From an uncultured Clostridia bacterium (GTDB taxonomy: Bacteria; Bacillota; Clostridia; Lachnospirales; Lachnospiraceae): DNA of 19,311 bases. The DNA is taken from NCBI GenBank assembly GCA_937888895.1, contig CALASV010000267.1, positions 1 to 19,311 of the forward strand, read 5' to 3'. Both the position numbers and the translations under genes were made by a program. This document shows, piece by piece, positions 14,078 through 19,311 of the stretch. The notes under the pieces were generated by a model, which ran no database searches, was not told the origin of the DNA, and was given only the letters and a program-made list of their open reading frames with translations. Every line of letters begins with the position of its first letter. Position 1 is the first letter of the stretch.

Positions 14078-14111
14078 GGAGATGTATAAGATATTAAACC
14101 TTATCATCTCC
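14078..14111. terminator. Hairpin between the lipoprotein and exported-protein genes
   Basis: GGAGATGTATAAG (14078-14090) faces CTTATCATCTCC (14100-14111), a 12-bp stem with one bulge. On the minus strand only TTTG follows, so read-through into the next gene is possible. Confidence 0.6.
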
Positions 14112-14133
14112 TATTTTTATTTATTATGTATAT

Positions 14134-14844
14134 TTACATTCCACCAGCTACCCAGTCCTCATCATCTGAAAATTCAGGAGTAGTGAATCCAGGAATACCG
14201 TTCTCATCTTCCCATTTTTCATAATCATCATCCTGTTGATTACTACCACCAGATGAACCACCACTATTTCCACCATGAATTATACCTGATAGAAGTGATG
14301 CCATCCACTGATTTGATATTGCATCAAACTCAGCCTGTGTTTTTGCTCGTAATTCATCCACCGTTATTCCACTATAATCAGCTATTGGCTTTAAATCTTT
14401 ATCTGTATACATAGAAGTGTCTGCTTTTGGTAAATCAGGGTTTTGCTTAGCTTCTTCCTCTGCTTTTTCTACTTCTTCCTGTGCTTCTTGATTATTTTCT
14501 TCTATTACTTCTTCTCTAGTTTTACCTGTATCTTCTACAGGTGCATCAGTGAAATGGGTGTCATCGTTGTAGCCTGAACTGTCATTTTCACTTTCACTTG
14601 GAGTTGGTGTTGCAGTTGGTGTAGGCGTATTCGTTGGTGTAGGAGTGCTTGTTGGTATAGGTGTACTTGTCAATGTTGGTACTGGTGTAGGAGTTGATGT
14701 TATTGTTACTTCTACATTATCATTCAATATTTGATTTTCTACAGTTTCTAACACTACATTATCATTCACAGTTTCTGTTGCAGTTCCACAAGAAACTAAT
14801 GATAACACAGCTAAACAAGATACTGCTATAATTTTCTTTTTCAT
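14134..14844 (-). CDS. Lipoprotein with a Thr/Pro-rich linker
   Basis: The frame encodes 236 residues. The lipobox LSLVSC puts the lipid-modified cysteine at residue 19, so the protein should be anchored on the outer face of the membrane. Residues ~50-82 are TPTP repeats forming a stiff linker that could span the cell wall. Residues ~103-140 are an acidic coiled-coil-like helix (EEVEKAEEEAKQ), then a small domain (YTDKDLKPIADYSGITVDEL, AEFDAISNQWMASLL) and a Gly/Ser/Asp-rich tail. Gene symbol and partner are unknown. The ATG at 14844 has AAGGTGG ahead. It starts 32 nt after the 156-residue gene, so they probably share a transcript. Surface exclusion or adhesion are possible roles. Confidence 0.85.
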   Translation of the reverse strand: MKKKIIAVSCLAVLSLVSCGTATETVNDNVVLETVENQILNDNVEVTITSTPTPVPTLTSTPIPTSTPTPTNTPTPTATPTPSESENDSSGYNDDTHFTDAPVEDTGKTREEVIEENNQEAQEEVEKAEEEAKQNPDLPKADTSMYTDKDLKPIADYSGITVDELRAKTQAEFDAISNQWMASLLSGIIHGGNSGGSSGGSNQQDDDYEKWEDENGIPGFTTPEFSDDEDWVAGGM

Positions 14845-14876
14845 AGTCCACCACCTTTTCTATTTTTATAATAAAC

Positions 14877-15344
14877 TTATTTTAAAATACACGATTTCAT
14901 AACATCTATTATAGTATCTTTAATATCATCTCCATGCTCATTCAAAAATTCTTTTACATTGAAAGACATATTCAGAATGTTTTTAATACTATTATCATCA
15001 AGACCCTCTACTAAGGATAATCTCTTAAATAATGTCCTTCCTGTTTCTGTAAGTTCATACCCTTGTTCTTCATCTTGCCATACAACAACATCGTTTTCGG
15101 TAAATTTATAACCTTCTTTTTCATTTTTCCATATCAGAAGACCCATTTCTTCCATTTTATCTAAGCCAGCATTAAATACATCTCCATCCATATAGCCTGT
15201 TGATAAATCTAATCTTTCTATTTTTTCACCTAATGAATATTCATAGTCCGGTTCATTCTCATCAACCATCTTATATTCATTTAATGCCTTTACTAATAAA
15301 ATAGTTTCTACATCTCCCATTGTAAATAGTTCTTTTTTGCTCAT
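14877..15344 (-). CDS. Winged-helix-like protein of unknown function
   Basis: This is a 156-residue acidic cytosolic protein. FNAGLDKMEEMGLLIW then GYELTETGRTLFKRLSLV matches the recognition-helix and wing pattern seen in PadR/MarR-like folds (a helix pair followed by LTETGR), so a DNA- or protein-binding winged helix is likely. The C-terminus is helical (NVKEFLNEHGDDIKDTIIDV). The ATG at 15344 has GGGAGGAT 8 nt ahead; the longer frame to 15380 lacks one. A good promoter lies just upstream. It is divergent from the XRE gene and probably controlled by it, together with the lipoprotein downstream. Confidence 0.75.
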   Translation of the reverse strand: MSKKELFTMGDVETILLVKALNEYKMVDENEPDYEYSLGEKIERLDLSTGYMDGDVFNAGLDKMEEMGLLIWKNEKEGYKFTENDVVVWQDEEQGYELTETGRTLFKRLSLVEGLDDNSIKNILNMSFNVKEFLNEHGDDIKDTIIDVMKSCILK

Positions 15345-15368
15345 GCCTTTATCCTCCCTGTTTTCCTT

Positions 15369-15397
15369 ATCATAACACAATCAGAGTATCTTTGCAA
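15369..15397 (-). promoter_or_regulatory. Sigma-A promoter for the winged-helix-lipoprotein operon
   Basis: The minus strand has TTGCAA (15397-15392), a 17-bp spacer and TATGAT (15374-15369), about 25 nt before the ATG at 15344. This is the best-formed promoter in the window. Confidence 0.75.
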
Positions 15398-15411
15398 CAC
15401 TTTTAGAGTAT
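15383..15411. promoter_or_regulatory. AGAGTAT direct repeats overlapping the divergent promoter
   Basis: AGAGTAT at 15383-15389 lies in the -10/-35 spacer and again at 15405-15411 just upstream of the -35, 22 bp apart. The same word occurs on the minus strand at 16034-16040 before another small gene. It is a candidate binding site for the neighbouring XRE protein. Confidence 0.45.
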
Positions 15412-15429
15412 TTCTAAAACTCCTAATGT

Positions 15430-15449
15430 ATTGTATTTACATTTACAAT
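15430..15449. promoter_or_regulatory. Palindrome upstream of the XRE gene, possible autoregulatory operator
   Basis: ATTGTA (15430-15435) and TACAAT (15444-15449) are inverted arms around an 8-bp centre, 20 nt before the XRE start. The right arm could be its -10. Confidence 0.45.
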
Positions 15450-15470
15450 GAGTGTAGGAGGTAAACACAC

Positions 15471-15767
15471 ATGATAGAAGGTCTTCCTACAAAACTAAAA
15501 CAATTAAGAGAACAATATCATTATTCACAAAAAGAGGTAGCCAACCGATTAAACATTTCGCCCTCTATCGTATCAGGCTATGAAACAGGAGAACGAACCC
15601 CAAGCACAGAAATTCTACTTAAAATTTCTTCTCTTTATCAATGTAGTACCGATTATTTATTAGGCAGAGTTACTACTCCTCCTACTATTGCACTTAACAT
15701 TGATGGGCTTAACCAAGAACAAATTCAAGCATTACAAACTCTTATTCAAGTAATGAAGCAGAAGTAA
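15471..15767 (+). CDS. XRE-family transcriptional repressor
   Basis: This 98-residue protein is the only plus-strand gene of the element. Residues 7-62 are a Cro/C1-type helix-turn-helix: LKQLREQYHYSQKEVANRLN, ISPSIVSGYETGERTPS, ILLKISSLYQCSTDYLLGR. The short C-terminal helix (LNQEQIQALQTLIQVMKQK) probably dimerises it. It has no sensor domain, so it acts as a simple repressor in the cytosol. The ATG at 15471 has TAGGAGGT 8 nt ahead. It reads away from the winged-helix/lipoprotein operon, with operator-like repeats between, a layout typical of a switch controlling the divergent genes. Confidence 0.92.
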   Translation: MIEGLPTKLKQLREQYHYSQKEVANRLNISPSIVSGYETGERTPSTEILLKISSLYQCSTDYLLGRVTTPPTIALNIDGLNQEQIQALQTLIQVMKQK

Positions 15768-15793
15768 TGACATTTCTGCTCATTACTTTTTTA
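15763..15793 (+). terminator. Terminator of the XRE gene
   Basis: AGTAATGA (15763-15770, overlapping the stop codon) pairs with TCATTACT (15780-15787), followed by TTTTTT. Confidence 0.8.
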
Positions 15794-15807
15794 TTATAAA
15801 TCATTTT

Positions 15808-16002
15808 TTATCTCATATCAATACTATTTATAATGTCATTGACACACATTCCAATACATTTCATTGCATCTAATGCCTGTTGCTCCACTCTTTCACTCTC
15901 TAACGCTACATATAATGACAAAATAGTATTATGTAATGATTTTAATTTTGATGTAATTTCTTTCTTTTCCTCTTTATATTTCTCTACAATCTCATTCTCC
16001 AT
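15808..16002 (-). CDS. Small coiled-coil protein of unknown function
   Basis: The frame encodes 64 residues, all helical: a charged first half (EKYKEEKKEITSKLKSLHN) and an amphipathic second half with two cysteines (MKCIGMCVNDIINS). No family is recognised. The ATG at 16002 has GTGAGG 7 nt ahead. It lies between the XRE terminator and the terminator of the next gene, so it is transcribed alone. Confidence 0.6.
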   Translation of the reverse strand: MENEIVEKYKEEKKEITSKLKSLHNTILSLYVALESERVEQQALDAMKCIGMCVNDIINSIDMR

Positions 16003-16052
16003 AACATGACCTCACTTTCTATATAATATGATGATACTCTTTTTATAAGGAA

Positions 16053-16087
16053 ATAGCCAATGTCATTTTTTCTATAACATTGGCTAT
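16053..16087 (-). terminator. Terminator of the 240-residue gene
   Basis: ATAGCCAATGT (16053-16063) and ACATTGGCTAT (16077-16087) form a perfect 11-bp stem. On the minus strand TTTCCTT follows. Confidence 0.7.
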
Positions 16088-16105
16088 CTCAATTACCTTA
16101 TAAAC

Positions 16106-16828
16106 TTATGCTTTCTTCTTTTCTTCCACCTTACTTACTTTCTCAAACTCTTTCTTTCCAACAGGAACAGGATTTTCTTTTTCAACCACTTTCTTTTCTT
16201 CCAATGATTTCTCTTTTTCTACAGGAACTTCCTTTTCTAATATTTTCTCTTTTTCTACAGGAACTTCCTTTTCTTTTTCCAATGATTTCATTTCTACAAC
16301 TACTTTCTTTTCTTCCAATGCCTTCACTTCTTCCACAGGCTTTTTTACCTTTTCTAATGAAGCTACTACAATCTTACCATTTTCATCTAACTTTGCACCT
16401 CCACTAATAACTCCCATCTCTAACAATGCTCTTAGCTTCTCACCATTGAATGATGTTCTCTCAAACCTTGAAGAAATTACATCATACATGACCTCTCCAT
16501 GTTCTACATGAGTTCCAATTACAATGTAAAATAAATTAATCATGCTCTCCGTCTCTGCCATAGGTGTCAAAGAACCAATATGCACCTTGTACATTATATT
16601 ACTTGTAAAGAACCCTTCATTATCGAATACGAGGTCAAATCCGTTTTCTCCAATTTTTAATCCATAAACCTCATCCTTGCCCTCTTTGTAACCCTTGATG
16701 ATGTCACGCAACTGCTTCGAAGTGAACTCTAAAATTTCTCCTTTAGGCAAGCTGTAAAGTTCCCAGCCAAGCTCTCTCGTGCCAAGTCTCAAGTTGTTAA
16801 TTACTACTAATTTTCTTGTTCTACACAT
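16106..16828 (-). CDS. Protein of unknown function with a charged C-terminal repeat tail
   Basis: The product has 240 residues. Residues 1-160 form a mixed alpha/beta domain (LPKGEILEFTSKQLRDIIKG, YGLKIGENGFDLVFDNEGFF, YVIIG-like IVIGTHVEHGEV) that I do not recognise. From ~165 the sequence is Lys/Glu/Val/Pro-rich, with repeats of EKEVPVEKEK, likely an extended or helical, highly charged tail. The nearest ATG with a good ribosome site is at 16828 (GGAGG 8 nt ahead); ATGs at 16843 and 16834 overlap that site. The protein is cytosolic, with no signal peptide. It follows the resolvase terminator and is transcribed alone. Confidence 0.8.
   Translation of the reverse strand: MCRTRKLVVINNLRLGTRELGWELYSLPKGEILEFTSKQLRDIIKGYKEGKDEVYGLKIGENGFDLVFDNEGFFTSNIMYKVHIGSLTPMAETESMINLFYIVIGTHVEHGEVMYDVISSRFERTSFNGEKLRALLEMGVISGGAKLDENGKIVVASLEKVKKPVEEVKALEEKKVVVEMKSLEKEKEVPVEKEKILEKEVPVEKEKSLEEKKVVEKENPVPVGKKEFEKVSKVEEKKKA
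16211..16274. repeat. In-frame 36-bp direct repeat in the charged tail
   Basis: A 28-bp block containing CTACAGGAACTTCC is exact at 16211-16238 and 16247-16274, period 36 bp or 12 codons (EKEVPVEKEK units). The copy number could vary by slippage without breaking the frame. Confidence 0.7.
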
Positions 16829-16943
16829 ATTCATTTCCTCCATGTTCTTCTTTTATTTTCTATGTATCACTTCCTCTTTACATAAACTATAATAACGCTG
16901 ATATCAAAGAAAATCTATTGACGAAATGCAAGGGGTTTTACAT

Positions 16944-16994
16944 AAAAAATTAGGGAGTATGCACGAAATTTTCATGTAGTTGCATACTCCCTAA
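16944..16994 (-). terminator. Strong terminator of the resolvase gene
   Basis: TTAGGGAGTATGC (16950-16962) and GCATACTCCCTAA (16982-16994) form a perfect 13-bp stem. On the minus strand TTTTTATG follows. It lies 3 nt after the resolvase stop. Confidence 0.85.
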
Positions 16995-16997
16995 TGA

Positions 16998-17570
16998 TTA
17001 TTCTTTATTACTATTTTCATTTTCCAACTGATTTACTCTCCTATAGAATGTACCTCTATTAATTCCAAGGATTTTACTAGCAGAAACAGCTGTCAATTCT
17101 CCTTTTTTCCAACTGTCATAAACCTCATTGAAATTATCTAACTTCAAAGGCTTACGACCTTTGTATTTTCCCTCACGTTTAGCAATCTCAATTCCTTCAC
17201 GCTGTCTTTCTAAAATATTTTGACGCTCAAATTCTGAAATTGCACCTATCATTGTCAACATGAGTTTTCCTGTCGCAGTACTTGTATCAAGATTTTCTTT
17301 CAATGACACCAATTTTACCTTCTTACTATTCAGCAAATCCACAATGTTAAGCAAGTCCTGTACACTTCTACTTAATCTTGAGAAGTCCATGACATACACC
17401 TCATCACCTTCACGCACAAAATCAAGCATAAGCTGTAACTTTTCTCTCTTGGTGTCCTTGCCACTTACCTTCTCTATGTACCACTTCTCAATATTATGTT
17501 GTTTCAATGCTTCTACCTGACGAGCTTCATTCTGCTCTAATGTACTTACTCTCACATACGCTACTACCAT
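16998..17570 (-). CDS. Serine recombinase, Tn3 resolvase/invertase family
   Basis: This is a 190-residue site-specific recombinase. The N-terminal catalytic domain shows AYVRVSTLEQN with nucleophile Ser9 and Arg7, MDFSRLSRS with Arg65 and Arg68, and the long helix TGKLMLTMIGAISEFERQNILERQREGI. The Asp of the usual DRLxR is Ser64 here, a common variant. YKGRKP is followed by a C-terminal helix-turn-helix (SWKKGELTAVSASKILGINRG). The length is normal for a small resolvase, not a large integrase, so it probably resolves multimers or inverts DNA rather than integrating the element. The start at 17570 gives the family N-terminus. Candidate recombination sites lie directly upstream. Confidence 0.93.
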   Translation of the reverse strand: MVVAYVRVSTLEQNEARQVEALKQHNIEKWYIEKVSGKDTKREKLQLMLDFVREGDEVYVMDFSRLSRSVQDLLNIVDLLNSKKVKLVSLKENLDTSTATGKLMLTMIGAISEFERQNILERQREGIEIAKREGKYKGRKPLKLDNFNEVYDSWKKGELTAVSASKILGINRGTFYRRVNQLENENSNKE

Positions 17571-17603
17571 CTCTTTCTACCTCTCTTTCCTTTATCCTGT
17601 TTT

Positions 17604-17621
17604 TCTAGGGCACACCCTAGA
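17604..17621. promoter_or_regulatory. Palindrome upstream of the resolvase gene
   Basis: TCTAGGG and CCCTAGA are perfect 7-bp arms around CACA, GC-richer than its surroundings, 34 nt before the resolvase start. It may be a resolvase binding site or operator. Confidence 0.5.
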
Positions 17622-17650
17622 CAAACATTTCATCCTTCTTATAAAACTGT

Positions 17651-17711
17651 TGATTTTAAATTATTTTCCATGAACAATCAGCACATTCTTCATCATGTCA
17701 ATTTAAAATCA
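17651..17711. repeat. 12-bp inverted repeat, 37 bp apart, upstream of the resolvase
   Basis: TGATTTTAAATT (17651-17662) and AATTTAAAATCA (17700-17711) are perfect inverted repeats with inner CATGA/TCATG pairs. With the palindrome at 17604 they could form a res-like site, or mark the right end of the element. Confidence 0.5.
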
Positions 17712-18009
17712 CTTTTATATAAAAATAAGCACTTTTAATCTTATCAAAAGAGTAATAATATATGTTGGTATTAGAGAAAAACAAGTATCAATAGATGGAC
17801 AATTTAAGGAAGTCAGTATTGATAAAATCGCGGAATTATTTAATATAATTAGAGATTGGAATGATACGTATTATAGATATGTATTAGATGCTGAGATGTT
17901 TTCTGTTAGCTTAATAAAGGACAATCAAATTGTGAAGAAATATAAGGGTACTGGTAATTATCCTTATAATTATAATGAATTTAAGAAATGGATTAGTGAA
18001 ATTATATGA
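17707..18009 (+). pseudogene. C-terminal part of a gene that lacks its start
   Basis: The frame is open from 17707 to TGA at 18007-18009 (100 codons) but contains no ATG, GTG or TTG with a ribosome site near its beginning. The recognisable protein-like part starts at about 17,740 (IYVGIREKQVSIDGQFKEVS, then IIRDWNDTYYRYVLDAEMFS, NYPYNYNEFKKWIS). The pattern W-x-x-x-Y, D-x-E, YP-x-N-x-x-x-F is one I associate with the ends of small conserved proteins of this size plus about 50 residues. The 5' part was probably cut away by the mobile element, so this is the likely right junction. It overlaps the next gene by ATGA. Confidence 0.5.
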
Positions 18010-19311
18010 GCGAAATAGATAAAATAATCAGTAAATATTTTAATGATGATGCAGAAGAGATAGAAAGAGCTATAGCAGAATCAATGCCATTAATAAAAGA
18101 AGCCTTTATTCAGGTTCATGGTGAAGAATGTAGGCAGGATATTGAGGGCAAGTTTAGTAGAACAAAAATAGTTTGTCCACCGGTCGCTTTTAATTATCTA
18201 TATTTGCAAATGATTAATGATATTTCTAAGTATTGGAGCGAAAAATATCCAAATTATGCGAGCAATCTTATTATGAATAGTGATCGGATTGACTTTAATG
18301 TCGAAAATTTGCCAGAAACAGCAAGGCAAGAGGCTGAAGTAATTAAAGAAAAAATATCTGCTTATGAAATATGCTATATTAAATTAGGTGAATTAAGTGC
18401 AATTATTTCCGAAGAACATTACCGTCAAGAAAATGAAGCTATTAATAAAGCAATATCTGATTTTTTAAGAACTGAATTACATTATCCGGAAGAAATGCTC
18501 CAACACGTTAATTATTCTTTGACAGTAGGGTTTCCGCTTGAAGCTTTAAAAACTCCATGTATTGGTTGTGAATTATCTATATGGGATATATATAGCATTT
18601 TATGCTACTTAAGTGGTTTTGGTATAGAAATACCAAAACTTATATTCCATACTAAATTCTATGACGGCTATACACATGAAGACTTGGCGCATGATATAGA
18701 AGTATATAATAATTTTATTGAGAGTGAGCTATATGGTAAAAAGATAAAAGATTATATTAGTATAGAACGTGAAAAATTGGATAAATTAGAGAAGCAGTGG
18801 GATACAAAAAAAGATAATGCGCGTGAAGATATTAATGCTAAAGTTACAAAACAGATTTATAATTCAAAATATTCGCTGCCTAATTATTTAGGATATAAAC
18901 CGGTGCATTATACACCGGGAAGTCTGGGTGGGCAGTGTATCCCTTGTTTAGTGCAAGAAGGAAATAATGTTAATATTGGAAATGTAATTGAAATATACCA
19001 TGTAATTGTCCCTTTATCCAACATCGGTGGGATTGTTATCCATGAATTAGAACATGCCGAAGAAACGGGGATAGTGTATAACGAAGATGGGACCTATACA
19101 CTGGTTACTGGATGGGTTGATGGGTATAGGAGAGATATTCAAACTCATGAGAACGTTAGTTCCTCAACTCTTTATACTGAGACTATGGAGTATACGCTTT
19201 TTAGTGAGATAATAAATGATTTGATCGCTTTAGAGATTTTTGAAATAGTTAAAGGGAAATCAACTAGTAAAATTTTTGAAAGTTATGGCGGGTGTATGTA
19301 CTCAAATGGAT
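18006..19311 (+). CDS. Putative zinc metalloprotease-like protein (HExxH), 3' end outside the window
   Basis: At least 435 residues, continuing past the window. It starts at ATG 18006 within ATGA, overlapping the stop of the truncated upstream frame, with no ribosome site of its own, so it once relied on coupled translation. Residues 346-350 are HELEH in GGIVIHELEHAEETG, the HExxH zinc motif. About 45-60 residues later METMEYTLFSEIINDLIALE-like helix glutamates could supply the third ligand. The N-terminal 340 residues are helical and charged, with two CxxC motifs (CIGC near 185 and CIPC near 315). No signal peptide or membrane span is seen. I do not know the family. It could be a protease effector, and the truncated upstream gene its partner. 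Confidence 0.7.
   Translation, partial: MSEIDKIISKYFNDDAEEIERAIAESMPLIKEAFIQVHGEECRQDIEGKFSRTKIVCPPVAFNYLYLQMINDISKYWSEKYPNYASNLIMNSDRIDFNVENLPETARQEAEVIKEKISAYEICYIKLGELSAIISEEHYRQENEAINKAISDFLRTELHYPEEMLQHVNYSLTVGFPLEALKTPCIGCELSIWDIYSILCYLSGFGIEIPKLIFHTKFYDGYTHEDLAHDIEVYNNFIESELYGKKIKDYISIEREKLDKLEKQWDTKKDNAREDINAKVTKQIYNSKYSLPNYLGYKPVHYTPGSLGGQCIPCLVQEGNNVNIGNVIEIYHVIVPLSNIGGIVIHELEHAEETGIVYNEDGTYTLVTGWVDGYRRDIQTHENVSSSTLYTETMEYTLFSEIINDLIALEIFEIVKGKSTSKIFESYGGCMYSNG

Larger units (their letters stand above)
5250..17740 (-). mobile_element. Integrative element with Tn916-type int/xis module; ends approximate
   Basis: A Tn916-like integrase and excisionase sit at one edge of a block of about 12.4 kb in which every gene but one reads on the minus strand. 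The block also holds a Dam methylase, HTH regulators, repeat arrays, exported proteins and a serine resolvase, a typical accessory set. The left end is placed between the phosphatase N-terminus (5178-5207) and the int terminator (5318). The right end is placed where a gene lacking its start begins (about 17,710-17,750). I found no relaxase, FtsK/TcpA-like coupling protein or secretion ATPase, so the element should need a helper to move or is decayed. No convincing att repeat was found by eye. Confidence 0.6.

Noticed and set aside
16108..16407. 99-residue Phe/Leu/Pro-rich plus-strand frame
   Set aside because: It is the antisense shadow of the Lys/Glu-rich tail of the 240-residue gene, with no ribosome site.
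5316..17754. AAAAGAGTA at 5316-5324 and 17746-17754 as att direct repeats
   Set aside because: A 9-bp AT-rich match between two windows of a few hundred bases is expected about by chance. It is kept only as a weak lead for the junctions.

Overview
The window comes from a low-GC Firmicute. AT-rich third codon positions, GGAGG-type ribosome sites, the SDR-type mannonate oxidoreductase next to uxaC, and a Tn916-like integration module all fit a gut clostridium of the Lachnospiraceae type. The species cannot be fixed from sequence reading alone.

Layout. Positions 1-3274 (+ strand) are a tight hexuronate operon: the end of an SDR mannonate oxidoreductase, uxaC, eda and kdgK. Together they carry glucuronate/galacturonate to KDPG and then to pyruvate and glyceraldehyde-3-phosphate. 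A terminator follows. On the minus strand come msrA, carried as the C-terminal half of a larger fusion with its own internal start site, and a low-molecular-weight tyrosine phosphatase gene broken in its P-loop by a 44-bp insertion.

From about 5.25 kb to about 17.7 kb lies a mobile element whose genes, except one, read on the minus strand. The int end holds a Tn916-family integrase and excisionase, co-oriented with a Dam-type adenine methylase, a 208-residue unknown and a previously hidden 36-residue ORF that appears translationally coupled to it. Then comes a 226-residue HTH-like protein. A gene-poor 3 kb (9.6-12.5 kb) consists mainly of repeats: a tandemly duplicated module containing arrays of a 40-bp repeat (CTATGCAAT plus a hyphenated palindrome), one surviving 132-residue HTH protein, and an AT-rich tract with three copies of a second repeat. 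Beyond it are a small unknown under a palindromic operator, an exported protein, a Thr/Pro-linker lipoprotein, a winged-helix-like protein divergent from an XRE repressor, two small unknowns and a serine resolvase. I see no relaxase, coupling ATPase or type IV secretion gene, so the element looks like a non-autonomous or degenerate integrative element.

From about 17.7 kb the strand switches. A 5'-truncated ORF overlaps by 4 nt a large ORF with an HExxH zinc-protease motif that runs off the window.

The strongest unlisted signal is base-word usage. Reading by eye, I find no GATC site from 1 to 18,280, across both the chromosomal part and the element, where roughly 50 are expected from composition. 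Two occur in the last kilobase. This matters because the element carries a Dam-type methylase, and it marks the right-hand genes as different in origin.
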